From Rhodohalobacter sulfatireducens (lineage in GTDB: Bacteria > Bacteroidota > Rhodothermia > Balneolales > Balneolaceae): a stretch of 64,000 nt of DNA. Position 1 is the stretch's first letter. Every line of letters begins with the position of its first letter. Of this stretch, positions 18,822 through 27,626 are shown piece after piece. The stretch spans positions 1 to 64,000 of the forward strand of contig NZ_JAKLWS010000001.1 of assembly GCF_022012475.1 (NCBI RefSeq), read 5' to 3'. Below the pieces are notes generated by a model. It saw only the letters and a list, made by a program, of their open reading frames with translations, made no database searches and was not told the origin of the DNA. The translations under genes were made by a program, and so were the position numbers.

Positions 18822-19547
18822 TCAATTCACCGCCAACTCCACATGCAGATGATCGGCTGTACCCACGTGTCGAAGTGTTTCAAAACCCATTATTTCAAGT
18901 GAATACTGCAACAAGGTATTGCGAATCAAGCCATGACCCCGTGTCCGCAAATCCACTGCATGAACGTATCCGTTCTCCTGCCGGTAATGCAGTGAATGGG
19001 GATTGACCGTTAACCCCATAGCTTCATAATCATCCGAAACACGTTCGATGTCTGTAATAACAAGGCCACCATCGGCAAGTGTAACTGTTGAAATGGCTAC
19101 CCTTAAAATGGGATGCATGGAACGATACACATCTCTTACTTCCTCTGTTTTTGCGTTCACACCCGACAGATAAAAAAGTGAAAACAAGCAAAACCCGAAT
19201 ACCATCAACCCTGCGCTTCCTGCACTTACCTGAAATCGTAATTTTCGATTCTTAATTCTGCTCAGTAACAATAACATATAGATCAGAATCAAAAGAATCG
19301 TGATAGATATTCCAACACCCAATGCGATCCATGCCGGGGTACTGTAAGCCAGGTTCAAATAAACCGATGTGCGAACCAACAGATAAAAGGGCAGGATCAT
19401 CAAACCAATCACCCCAAACAAGATGATGAGCGCCCACAGGAATCTCCTCTTTAGGCCTGAATGGGTTTTATCCTGCTTTGTTTGATTTGGCTTTTTTTGG
19501 TGAAGGTTGAGCAGCCAATCGACATCTTTTTTACTCACGTTATTCAT
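18822..19547 (-). CDS. Membrane protein with C-terminal M15-like peptidase domain
   Basis: About 241 aa. ATG 19547 is chosen because AGGAA stands five bases upstream; the frame is open to 19616. Three hydrophobic segments occupy about residues 30-120. The C-terminal part has YVHAVDLRTRGH and ends TADHLHVELAVN, an H-x-x-x-D plus HxH pattern resembling the zinc site of D-Ala-D-Ala carboxypeptidase-type (M15) enzymes. Inference: a periplasmic peptidoglycan or peptide hydrolase tethered to the membrane. The canonical SxHxxG spacing is not clear, so activity is uncertain. Confidence 0.6.
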   Translation of the reverse strand: MNNVSKKDVDWLLNLHQKKPNQTKQDKTHSGLKRRFLWALIILFGVIGLMILPFYLLVRTSVYLNLAYSTPAWIALGVGISITILLILIYMLLLLSRIKNRKLRFQVSAGSAGLMVFGFCLFSLFYLSGVNAKTEEVRDVYRSMHPILRVAISTVTLADGGLVITDIERVSDDYEAMGLTVNPHSLHYRQENGYVHAVDLRTRGHGLIRNTLLQYSLEIMGFETLRHVGTADHLHVELAVN

Positions 19548-19610
19548 GATTCCTGGTACGACGTAACGGATAATCTGTTGCGGATCTTGATTATAAGCGT
19601 GGGTAAAGAT

Positions 19611-19650
19611 GCACAAGCGAGCAAACTACGCTAACCAAGGACGCTTGTGC
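19611..19650. repeat. Inverted repeat, 9-base arms (GCACAAGCG)
   Basis: GCACAAGCG (19611-19619) and CGCTTGTGC (19642-19650) lie between the APC-Usp gene and the M15-like gene. On the minus strand it follows the APC-Usp stop but has no T run. Confidence 0.5.
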
Positions 19651-19660
19651 TATTCTTTAT

Positions 19661-22015
19661 TTAATTCTCTCCGCTTGTATCCGGTGAGGTGCTCAACCCA
19701 AGTTGTTCTTTCATCCGTTTGATTCCCTCACTGGCTTTCAGTTTCCAGTCTTCGGTTACAAAACGACGAACCATTAGCACGGAACATGGTGCACGATCAG
19801 CAATTACATCGGGGATGGTGCCAAACAATACGTTACGGATCTTCCACTCGTGCGATGCACCAATAATCACAAGGTCGTGGTCATGCACATCAAGCTCAGC
19901 AAGAATTCCGCTTGATACATCTTCCGATTCTCTGATTTCTATCTTCACCCTGTCAAAACCGTCTGTCAGCTCACTGATCGATTTCTCCAACTCTCTTCTC
20001 TCGTCTGCCTCGTCAACACCGGACTTGACCAACCGCAGCACTTTGAGTTCAGCATCCAAAAATCGTGCAATTCGAATACCGATTTCAAGTCCCAGCCAGG
20101 CATGGAGTCCGCCACCCCACGGCAGCACAATAGAATCTATATCCTTTAACCCCCGATCTTTTAGTATTGCGAGATCTGCTCGTAAATTTTTCAGAACGCG
20201 CTGAACCGGTGTATTATAGATGCGGCCAACGCTGAATCCACCCTGCCAGCCCATCAGCATCAGGTCGGCACGTCTTTCCTCTGTCTCATTAATCAATCCC
20301 TGGAATATGTCGTAAGCGGCTTCCGAAACAGATTCAAATTTTGTTTTAGCCAGCATCCTGGCCGCCTCTTTACCATTGGTTTCTTTTTCTCCTCGGGATT
20401 CTTCAGCAATTTTTTCAATACTCTCACGTACGGTTGTCTTCTCACCCAGTTTTCTACGGATGGTTTCAATAGGAGTTTGCAGTGGAACGCGAACCATTCC
20501 AAGCCCGGTAACGGTTCCTCCCTGTTTCGTACCGGTTGCTATCAATTGACCCAGTTTCAGAAGATCGCCTTCTGTTTCAGGGTTTGCCAAAGCGGCTACC
20601 ACATTTCTTGGGGATGTAGAACTAAGCGGCCGAATGGTCGGAACCCACTCTTCGGACTCATCCACATGCTGCTCCATTGGCAATGAAAAGACACCGAGTC
20701 CATGCTCTTTCCACTTCTCTTTAAATTCTGGCACAGCGTGTTCAAACTCTACCCTATTTCTGCCCCAAATTGCATACCAGGCAAGGCTAACAACAATTAA
20801 AATTACCACGGCTACCTGTGCAAATGTACCGGAATAAATGATGATGGCAAGACAACCTAATGCTGCAAAAATCTGTAAATAGGGAGTTCCGGGAGTACGA
20901 TAGGTTGGCTTATACCATTCCGGGCTTGATGCTCTTAATATTACGCACCCAATATTTAGGGCCGCGTAGCTGTATAACTGCAAGACACTTGCAATTTTTG
21001 CAAGATCCTCCAAACTTTCCAGGAATAAGAAAGCCAATGCTAATACTCCCGTTAACAGAATGGCCCGGTACGGAGTCAGCAGTTTATCATGGATAGCGCT
21101 CAGCCAATTGGGCACCATCCGGTCGCGCGCCATCGCGAGATTAATTCTTGAAGAGGCCATGATACTGGCATTGGCGGAAGAAAGTGTGGCCAAAAGTCCG
21201 GCAATTATTATTGCTACAGCCCCCGGTCCGCCAAGCATTGTACGGGCTGCAGTGGTGAGGGGATCCCGCACGTCAATAATCGTTTCTTGGGTGAACATGC
21301 CCGCAATCACCAGCAGAATGATAACATATAAGAGTGTAACAATAGCCACAGAACCGATAAGTGCACGCGGGAGGTTTTTCGACGGTTCTTTGATCTCCTC
21401 TGCCACTGCCGCAATTTTTACAAAGCCTAAAAATGATACAAATACAAGTGCCGTTGTTGCCGAAATAGATTCAAATCCAAAAGGCATAAAAGGGGTGAAA
21501 TTATCAACGTTAATATTGAAAACCCCAAAAACGCTGAAACCTCCCAGGATAGCGAAAAGAGTGAGTACCACAATAACCTGTGTCCTGCCGGACTCCTTCG
21601 CACCAATTACATTCAAAGCTACAAGTAGTACACCACCGATTACAGCCCCCCAAAAAGCTGTCAAAGGCAAAAATTGCGATAGGTATTCACCCAAACCAAA
21701 AAGATAAAAGGCGATGGCAAATGTTAAACTCAGCCAAATTCCAACTCCGGATATCGCTCCAAATGCCGGACCCAAAGATCGCGACACAAAGAAATAATCA
21801 CCGCCGGATGTAGGCATTCCCGTTGCCAGTTCAGCTGCGCTGGATGCGGTAATCATACAAACAATACCCGCAGCCAAATATGCAAAAATAGCCGCAGGAC
21901 CCGACATTTCGAGTGCGATACCGGCAAGTAAAAAAATACCTGCACCGATCATTGTACCTGCACCGATGGTGAGGGCATCCCAAAATCCCAATTCCCGTCG
22001 TAAGTCACTCATCAA
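19661..22015 (-). CDS. APC family permease fused to universal stress protein domains
   Basis: A 784-aa protein. Residues about 1-430 are a 12-helix amino acid/polyamine/organocation permease beginning LGFWDALTIGAGTMIGAGIF, the APC signature. Residues about 460-600 look like a diverged universal stress domain. Residues about 640-765 form a second one with VIIGASHEW...LFGTIPDVIADRAPCSVLMVRR, which carries the GxxG(9x)G nucleotide-binding pattern. Family knowledge: such fusions exist in several phyla and probably couple uptake to nucleotide level; the substrate is unknown. It diverges from nhaC across 239 bases. Confidence 0.85.
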   Translation of the reverse strand: MMSDLRRELGFWDALTIGAGTMIGAGIFLLAGIALEMSGPAAIFAYLAAGIVCMITASSAAELATGMPTSGGDYFFVSRSLGPAFGAISGVGIWLSLTFAIAFYLFGLGEYLSQFLPLTAFWGAVIGGVLLVALNVIGAKESGRTQVIVVLTLFAILGGFSVFGVFNINVDNFTPFMPFGFESISATTALVFVSFLGFVKIAAVAEEIKEPSKNLPRALIGSVAIVTLLYVIILLVIAGMFTQETIIDVRDPLTTAARTMLGGPGAVAIIIAGLLATLSSANASIMASSRINLAMARDRMVPNWLSAIHDKLLTPYRAILLTGVLALAFLFLESLEDLAKIASVLQLYSYAALNIGCVILRASSPEWYKPTYRTPGTPYLQIFAALGCLAIIIYSGTFAQVAVVILIVVSLAWYAIWGRNRVEFEHAVPEFKEKWKEHGLGVFSLPMEQHVDESEEWVPTIRPLSSTSPRNVVAALANPETEGDLLKLGQLIATGTKQGGTVTGLGMVRVPLQTPIETIRRKLGEKTTVRESIEKIAEESRGEKETNGKEAARMLAKTKFESVSEAAYDIFQGLINETEERRADLMLMGWQGGFSVGRIYNTPVQRVLKNLRADLAILKDRGLKDIDSIVLPWGGGLHAWLGLEIGIRIARFLDAELKVLRLVKSGVDEADERRELEKSISELTDGFDRVKIEIRESEDVSSGILAELDVHDHDLVIIGASHEWKIRNVLFGTIPDVIADRAPCSVLMVRRFVTEDWKLKASEGIKRMKEQLGLSTSPDTSGEN

Positions 22016-22254
22016 AAAATGGTTTACAAGCTTGGATTAACGATTAAAAACATATCCTCAATAATAATCATTTCCCTTTGAAACTCAGGGTAAAAATCTT
22101 TTTAATCCATCAATTTTTTTAAATGATTCTTATGGATTGATTCAACCGCAGTTGTTCAATTTGTATTCTGAAAACTGACCGATGATAACTATTTTGAACA
22201 CGCTCAATTGATAGCGGGGTCAATATAGAGCCTAAACATACAGATTATCTTTCT

Positions 22255-23820
22255 ATGACCCAGACCGAAAATTATATTCAAAGCAGATTTGGGAACCCAA
22301 AGAATCGTCGGCGTATCATAACCGGCTTTTTTATTGCATTGATCATTGCAGGGTTTTACCTCGCCCTTACAGATGCCTTCCCAGAGCAGGATGGGCACTA
22401 CGGGTTTTGGTCGATTATGCCTCCGCTTGTTGCAATTGTTTTGGCTTTTTGGACCCGGGAAGTTGTAAGCGCACTTTTTATCGGTGTTTGCCTGGGCGGA
22501 GTCATCGCCGGTGAGGCCAACATCGTTCAAAGCTTCCTGATTCCCTCCATCGGTACCGAAAGTTTTGCGCTCATCTTGTTGGTGTATCTCTGGGCACTGG
22601 GTGGTTTGATTGGCATCTGGACCCGCACCGGCGGGGCCGAAGAGTTTGCAACATGGGCAAGCAATCTGATGGTAAGAGGACCCAAAACAGCCAAATTTTT
22701 CACCTGGATTATGGGATTGATTTTCCACCAGGGAGGAACCATCAGTACGGTTTTAACTGGGGCAACAGTCCGGCCGGTTGCCGACAAACATAAAGTATCT
22801 CATGAAGAACTTGCCTACATGGTAGATTCAACAGCCTCACCTGCAGCTACACTAATTCCGTTCAATGTATGGCCCTTTTATGTGAGCGGTTTGATTGTAG
22901 GTACGCTTCCTATGTTTTCCACTCCAATGGATGGTGTTTTCTTCTTTATTGACGCCGTTAAATATAATTTTTATGCTATTTTTGCCATCCTCATTACCCT
23001 GTTGTTTGCCTGGGAGAAATTACCCTGGATACCGGGCAAAAAGATGCGAGCCGCAATTAAACGAGCACGAGAAGGTGGCCCGTTAGATCACGCCAACGCC
23101 ACACCGATGGCTGCCGATGAGCTTACTCAAAAGAAAGTTCCTGAAGATTATAAACCTGGGTTGATTGATTTCTTTGGACCCATTGGTGCTCTTTTAGGGG
23201 TTGCGATTATTCCTTTTATTGTCACATACTTTTTTATGGGTCAAAAAGAAGATCCAACCCTTCTGATTGCCGAAGCTTTCGTTCTGGCTGTACTTGTAGG
23301 ATTAGGTATTGCCATGGCTAAAGGAATGAAACTCCAGGAAGCTATTGAAGGATTTATCGACGGGTGTAAAGGAGTAACCATTGGTGCCATCATACTTGCA
23401 CTTGCGGTTTCCCTGAAAGAAGTTGCCGATGCTGTTGGTACTGCCGGTTACGTCGTATCTATTTTGGGTGACCTTGTATTACCCGCTTTTCTGCCCGGTG
23501 TTCTGATGGTTCTCTGTATGATTATCGCTTTTTCAACCGGAACTTCCTGGGGTACATATGCAGTAGTGTTCCCGGTTGCTGTTCCACTGGCCTGGGCGGT
23601 TGTACCCGATCCGTTTTTCCTGACGCTCTGCTTCTCGGCCGTAATTGGTGGTGCCGTTTTTGGGGATCAGTGTTCACCGATATCAGACACCACAATTCTC
23701 AGTTCATTAGCCACGGGCTGTGACCTGATGGACCATGTAACCACTCAATTTCCACTTGCTATAACAGCGGGGCTTTTGGCTGTGATCAGCTATGCACTAA
23801 TGGTTGTGCTTTTTGTTTGA
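22255..23820 (+). CDS. nhaC: NhaC family Na+/H+ antiporter
   Basis: A 521-aa integral membrane protein with about 12 segments. Characteristic blocks are GLIFHQGGTISTVLTGATVRP, DSTASPAATLIPFNVWP and GDQCSPISDTTILSS, which match the NhaC superfamily. A soluble loop of about 60 residues lies near residues 255-320. Role: sodium export in exchange for protons, or transport of an organic substrate, since some relatives carry malate or lactate. A sodium role fits a marine organism. It is monocistronic; repeat copy 23831 follows the stop. Confidence 0.87.
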   Translation: MTQTENYIQSRFGNPKNRRRIITGFFIALIIAGFYLALTDAFPEQDGHYGFWSIMPPLVAIVLAFWTREVVSALFIGVCLGGVIAGEANIVQSFLIPSIGTESFALILLVYLWALGGLIGIWTRTGGAEEFATWASNLMVRGPKTAKFFTWIMGLIFHQGGTISTVLTGATVRPVADKHKVSHEELAYMVDSTASPAATLIPFNVWPFYVSGLIVGTLPMFSTPMDGVFFFIDAVKYNFYAIFAILITLLFAWEKLPWIPGKKMRAAIKRAREGGPLDHANATPMAADELTQKKVPEDYKPGLIDFFGPIGALLGVAIIPFIVTYFFMGQKEDPTLLIAEAFVLAVLVGLGIAMAKGMKLQEAIEGFIDGCKGVTIGAIILALAVSLKEVADAVGTAGYVVSILGDLVLPAFLPGVLMVLCMIIAFSTGTSWGTYAVVFPVAVPLAWAVVPDPFFLTLCFSAVIGGAVFGDQCSPISDTTILSSLATGCDLMDHVTTQFPLAITAGLLAVISYALMVVLFV

Positions 23821-23830
23821 CATCCAGATC

Positions 23831-23897
23831 GGCTCAGACCCCAACGGGATGTATTCGGCGCTAGCCAATCTACGTAACACGGCTCGCCTGAGCCGTG
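23831..23897 (+). repeat. Palindromic repeat family B, copy 1 (before the 23924 lipoprotein)
   Basis: It contains CCCCAACGGGATG, ATTCGGCGC and CTACGTAACACGGCTC, and ends with the perfect hairpin CACGGCTC GCCT GAGCCGTG at 23878-23897. Copy 2 is at 24530-24595 in the same orientation. Confidence 0.85.
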
Positions 23898-23923
23898 AAG
23901 TTTGAATTTTAATCAATTACATA

Positions 23924-24514
23924 ATGAAAAAAGTACTTCTTCTCCCTCTACTCATGTTATTGGTTACCGGCTGTGGTGATCCGCTGGATGAATTTATCTA
24001 TTCGTCCGGTGTACAAATTTGTGGTCAAACTTATGTTCTGGGAGATAGCCTTCAGGTCACTGAAACGGCAGAATCCGTTACTTATAACGAGGCTGAAGAA
24101 ACGTTTACAATGAATTGCAATGAGGTAGGATTATACCTGTTGGGTTCAGGCACACCGACTCGGCAGGTTATTCCAATTGACGAGCTCGCCTTCTCTACCA
24201 ACGCCGCCAATCGGATAGATTCCATCTCCGGCCGATGGAGAATTCTCACTTCATCCGGGAGAAATCTTTTAGATAGCCTGCAGTCTTCTCCCGACAGTGC
24301 CATGTATGCTGATTCAATACATTATTATCGACAAACTCTGAAAATGGGCACAGACATCAGGCAACTTTTATTTGATATGCAGTCTGACTTTGATGAGCCG
24401 CATTCAGAAAATCCGGTTAGCTGGTCGACTGAAAACGGTTCAATTTCCTTTTATTCTGATGAAAATGAGCGAGAAGCTGTTTTTAGAGTATCAACAAAAG
24501 TTGAAGAGTTTTGA
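23924..24514 (+). CDS. Hypothetical lipoprotein
   Basis: A 196-aa protein with a lipobox at residues 14-17 (VTGC), so it should be lipid-anchored in an outer or inner membrane. I do not recognise the family. The mature part has few cysteines and no repeats; residues about 90-180 look helical and acidic. The gene is bracketed by two direct copies of repeat family B (23831-23897 and 24530-24595), separating it from nhaC and the DUF4159 gene. It is probably transcribed alone. Confidence 0.65.
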   Translation: MKKVLLLPLLMLLVTGCGDPLDEFIYSSGVQICGQTYVLGDSLQVTETAESVTYNEAEETFTMNCNEVGLYLLGSGTPTRQVIPIDELAFSTNAANRIDSISGRWRILTSSGRNLLDSLQSSPDSAMYADSIHYYRQTLKMGTDIRQLLFDMQSDFDEPHSENPVSWSTENGSISFYSDENEREAVFRVSTKVEEF

Positions 24515-24529
24515 GAATAAAGATGATCT

Positions 24530-24595
24530 GCTCAGGCCCCAACGGGATGCCTTCGGCGCGAATCGATCTACGTAACACGGCTCGCCTGAGCCGTG
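24530..24595 (+). repeat. Palindromic repeat family B, copy 2 (after the lipoprotein)
   Basis: CCCCAACGGGATG, CTTCGGCGC and CTACGTAACACGGCTC recur as in copy 1, ending with CACGGCTC GCCT GAGCCGTG at 24576-24595. It has the same length and direction as copy 1. Confidence 0.85.
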
Positions 24596-24667
24596 TAGTA
24601 CCACCCATTGGCAATGATTTTTCTTTAATGCCAAACAACCTGGCAGTTGTATTGATTGATGGCAGAA

Positions 24668-24725
24668 AGACCTCGAACTCTGACAGGAACTCACTGCGTT
24701 CGCGCTCTGTCAGGTTCTCGACTCA
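24668..24725. repeat. Imperfect inverted repeat downstream of DUF4159 gene
   Basis: CTCGAACTCTGACAGG and CTGTCAGGTTCTCGA flank a CACTGCGTTCGCG centre. On the minus strand it follows the DUF4159 stop. It has no T tract, so it is a palindromic repeat or weak terminator. Confidence 0.5.
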
Positions 24726-25400
24726 TCAAGGACTCGTCAACGCATAAACCAACAAATTCACACCAAACTGCAGAGCGGCATCTGTTACTTCCTGTGGATT
24801 GTCGAACTCGTCAAAGGCCCACCCATCTGAGGGGTTGGATTCATAGGTATAGAGAATAACCATGCGTCCGTTTCGATACACCGCAAATGCCTGGGGAGGT
24901 TCGCCATCGTGCTCATGTACTTTGGGCGGCCGTCCCTCCGGGAAGTTGTACACATTGCTGTAGAGAGGGTGGTTGGCCGGCAATTCAAAAAAACGTTCAT
25001 CGGGAAAGATGTTTTGCAGGATCTCTCTTACATATTGATCCATTCCGTAATCATCGTCCACATAAAGAAAACCACCGTTTTCGAGGTAGGTACGAAGATT
25101 TTCCATCTCCGCATCATTCACAGCAATGTTACCATGGCCTGTCATAAACAGGAAGGGATAATTGAAAATATCGCGGCTGCCAAGTTGTACATCATCATAT
25201 TCCGGGTTGATATTGATGGGAACCCGGTCTTGAGTAAACTCAATCAAATTGGTAAGCGAGGAAGGTACATTATACCAGTCACCCCCTCCCCTATATTGGA
25301 CTCTTGCAATTTTAAATCCATCATCGTTCTGAGCAAAGACAAAAATGGGTGATGCCAGTATTAAAATGAAAAGCCCTGTACAAATTACCTTTTTAATCAT
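24726..25400 (-). CDS. DUF4159 domain-containing exported protein
   Basis: A 224-aa protein with a signal peptide (MIKKVICTGLFILILA, cleaved near FAQ). The mature part starts FKIARVQYRGGGDWY and contains YPFLFMTGHGN, LRTYLENGGFLYVDDDYGMD and DGWAFDEFDNP, all typical of DUF4159, which has a glutamine-amidotransferase-like fold without known activity. Family knowledge: DUF4159 proteins often occur near MoxR ATPase and DUF58 genes; none is seen here. It diverges from the fucosidase gene. Confidence 0.85.
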   Translation of the reverse strand: MIKKVICTGLFILILASPIFVFAQNDDGFKIARVQYRGGGDWYNVPSSLTNLIEFTQDRVPININPEYDDVQLGSRDIFNYPFLFMTGHGNIAVNDAEMENLRTYLENGGFLYVDDDYGMDQYVREILQNIFPDERFFELPANHPLYSNVYNFPEGRPPKVHEHDGEPPQAFAVYRNGRMVILYTYESNPSDGWAFDEFDNPQEVTDAALQFGVNLLVYALTSP

Positions 25401-25574
25401 GCGATAAAATGGTTCTTATTGATCCGATTGCCGGTATATAACGGAATTAATGATCGATTCATATAACCAACCATATAAACGTACGAACTATTTCCCTTTT
25501 ATTGAATGATATATTGATTTTGAGAGTATCGAATTTTAATCTATTTGAACTGTTTGATTCTGCCATCCGTAAAG

Positions 25575-25587
25575 TACCTTTGTATTT
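25575..25587 (+). promoter_or_regulatory. Candidate TAnnTTTG promoter box directly before the fucosidase gene
   Basis: TACCTTTG (25575-25582) matches the Bacteroidota -7 box TAnnTTTG. A TTTG lies 18 bases upstream, near the expected -33 position. The box ends five bases before ATG 25588, which would give a leaderless or nearly leaderless transcript. Use of this consensus by Balneolota is an assumption. Confidence 0.4.
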
Positions 25588-27102
25588 ATGAAAAAAATCG
25601 TTCAAATCACCCTTACCCTTCTTTTCATTTCTACAAGTGTGTTTGCACAAGCTTCAGATGATGAAAAGAAGTATGAGCCTACCTGGGAATCTCTTGCGGA
25701 ACATGATGAAGCTCCGGGCTGGTTTCGAGATGCCAAGTTTGGGATCTATTTTCACTGGGGAGTTTATTCGGTTCCTGCTTTTAATAATGAGTGGTATCCC
25801 CGCCACATGTATGCGCCTGACTTAGAAGAGCGGGGAGAGGAAACCTGGGGACAAGATGTATATGGATTTCATACAGATAAATATGGATCCCCTTCTGAAT
25901 TCAGCTATCCGGATTTCATTCCGATGTTTACAGCCGAAAATTTTGATCCCCAGGAATGGGCCTCACTCTTTAAAGAAGCAGGAGCACAATTTGCCGGTCC
26001 TGTAGCGGAACACCATGATGGTTTTTCGATGTGGGATAGCGAAATCACTCCCTGGAATGCGTCTGATATGGGACCCAAACGGGATATCACCGGGGAATTA
26101 GCTGAAGCAATTCGCGGACACGGAATGAAATTTATCACCAGTTTTCATCATGCTCGAAATAATTTATGGAAACCCGAGGGAGAAGAGTGGACGGGTCATT
26201 ATTCATATGTAAAAGAACATTTTCCGTCTCTTTTAGATGATCCGGAACGAGCCATTCTATATGGATATATGTCACGGGAGAAATTTCTGGAAATGTGGAG
26301 CGATAAACTGAAAGAAGTGATCGATAAATATCAGCCGGATATGATGTGGTTTGATTCATGGCTGCATGAGATCCCTGACAGCGTTCAGACAGATTATCTA
26401 GCTTACTATTTCAATAAGGCCGGGAAGTGGGACAAGGATGTAGTTGTTACCCGAAAACAGAATGATCTGCCGCTCAGTGTAAGCATTCTGGATTTTGAAA
26501 AGGGCCGCGCTGAAGGAATCAATGAACATCCATTTTTAACAGATGATACCATCAGCAAAGGCAGCTGGTGCTACACGGAAGGCCTCGGGATAAAAAGTAC
26601 CTCCATTGTGTTGCACTCTCTGATCGATATTGTAAGCAAAAATGGTCAGCTGTTGTTAAACATCTCACCCATGGCAGACGGAACTATTCCTGAGAATCAG
26701 AAACAGGTGCTTCTTGAAATGGGAGATTGGCTGGAGATCAACGGAGAGGCAATCTATGGTAGCCGCCCCTGGAAAGTCTATGGTGAGGGGCCCACACAGC
26801 TACAGGAGGGACAATTTGGAGGCGTGACTGATGCAGAAGGATTTACAGCAGAGGATGTTCGATACACCCGTCGTGGAGATACTCTCTATGCCATTATCCT
26901 CGGCTGGCCCCGAGCGAATCAAGAGTTTCAATTTGATGAACTCAACACTGAGAGTTTAGATGGAAAAACCATTTCTGACATATCCATTTTAGGAAGCTCT
27001 GAAGAGATTGACTGGGACCTTAGCGACGAATCACTTTCTGTTCAAATGCCATCAGAAACGCCGGACGAAAAAGCGATCGTTTTTAAAATCCGGACCGAGT
27101 AA
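25588..27102 (+). CDS. Alpha-L-fucosidase, glycoside hydrolase family 29
   Basis: A 504-aa protein with a signal peptide (MKKIVQITLTLLFISTSVFA). GH29 hallmarks are GIYFHWGVYSVPAF, the HHDGFSMWDS block, and MMWFDSW, where D256 is the likely nucleophile. A C-terminal beta domain follows from about residue 400. Family knowledge: retaining hydrolases that remove terminal fucose. Fucoidan or other algal glycans are plausible marine substrates, but no other polysaccharide genes or SusCD pair are near. A terminator follows at 27128. Confidence 0.92.
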   Translation: MKKIVQITLTLLFISTSVFAQASDDEKKYEPTWESLAEHDEAPGWFRDAKFGIYFHWGVYSVPAFNNEWYPRHMYAPDLEERGEETWGQDVYGFHTDKYGSPSEFSYPDFIPMFTAENFDPQEWASLFKEAGAQFAGPVAEHHDGFSMWDSEITPWNASDMGPKRDITGELAEAIRGHGMKFITSFHHARNNLWKPEGEEWTGHYSYVKEHFPSLLDDPERAILYGYMSREKFLEMWSDKLKEVIDKYQPDMMWFDSWLHEIPDSVQTDYLAYYFNKAGKWDKDVVVTRKQNDLPLSVSILDFEKGRAEGINEHPFLTDDTISKGSWCYTEGLGIKSTSIVLHSLIDIVSKNGQLLLNISPMADGTIPENQKQVLLEMGDWLEINGEAIYGSRPWKVYGEGPTQLQEGQFGGVTDAEGFTAEDVRYTRRGDTLYAIILGWPRANQEFQFDELNTESLDGKTISDISILGSSEEIDWDLSDESLSVQMPSETPDEKAIVFKIRTE

Positions 27103-27127
27103 TCCGTTCTTAAAGAATGGTTAAAAA

Positions 27128-27164
27128 ATAGCGAGGAAGTTTGTCTCTCCTCGCTATAAATATT
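27128..27164 (+). terminator. Rho-independent terminator of the fucosidase gene
   Basis: ATAGCGAGGA (27128-27137) and TCCTCGCTAT (27148-27157) form a perfect 10-base stem followed by AAATATTTT. It is 26 bases after the stop codon. The A-rich left flank may also serve the opposite strand. Confidence 0.75.
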
Positions 27165-27319
27165 TTGCTGGAATTGAATGTTAGGTGACTTTGACATCAC
27201 CAGTCTCAAGTTGACCCTCAGCCAAAGTGCCACCTGATCCAATAACATTCACGGTGAATTCGAAATTTTTAAAAGTTATTGTTTAATTGATTTGAAGATT
27301 TACTTTCTCTCTGATTCTA

Positions 27320-27529
27320 TTAACAACAACTTCGATCTTTTTGAATAGGAGGACAAGGTGTATCACCATAGGAACAGAAGACACAGCAGTCTCCTTTTTG
27401 GGGCTTCAAGACTTCTCCGCACTCCGGACATTCCCAAAAAAATTGACAGGAATCTGTTGGCATCTCCTCTCCTGATAGATTCCCGCATTCAGGACAGGTA
27501 ATCGTGGATTTTTTCTTAACTATTGGCAT
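27320..27529 (-). CDS. GDCCVxC domain Cys-rich small protein
   Basis: A 69-aa protein with two CPxCG-like knuckles (CPECGNLSGE, CPECGEVL) and a C-terminal block GDCCVFCSYGDTPCPPIQ. This is the GDCCVxC family, some members of which are selenoproteins; here the cysteines are encoded as cysteine. Many relatives sit near metal-resistance or mercury genes. The function is unknown, but metal binding is likely from ten cysteines. It lies next to the RND efflux operon on the same strand, but 97 bases downstream of its last gene. Confidence 0.85.
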   Translation of the reverse strand: MPIVKKKSTITCPECGNLSGEEMPTDSCQFFWECPECGEVLKPQKGDCCVFCSYGDTPCPPIQKDRSCC

Positions 27530-27626
27530 GGCTAGATAATTATAATCTATTAAAGTACAAGTTTAATGGTTTTGAATAAAGATTCGTAGTGCCTCTTATC
27601 GCACATCGCATAAGGATTTCAGCTTC

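Noticed and set aside
18624-18902. A 92-codon open frame over the 18656-18722 inverted repeat
   Set aside because: It runs through the repeat and into the end of the M15-like gene on the other strand, and resembles no protein family.
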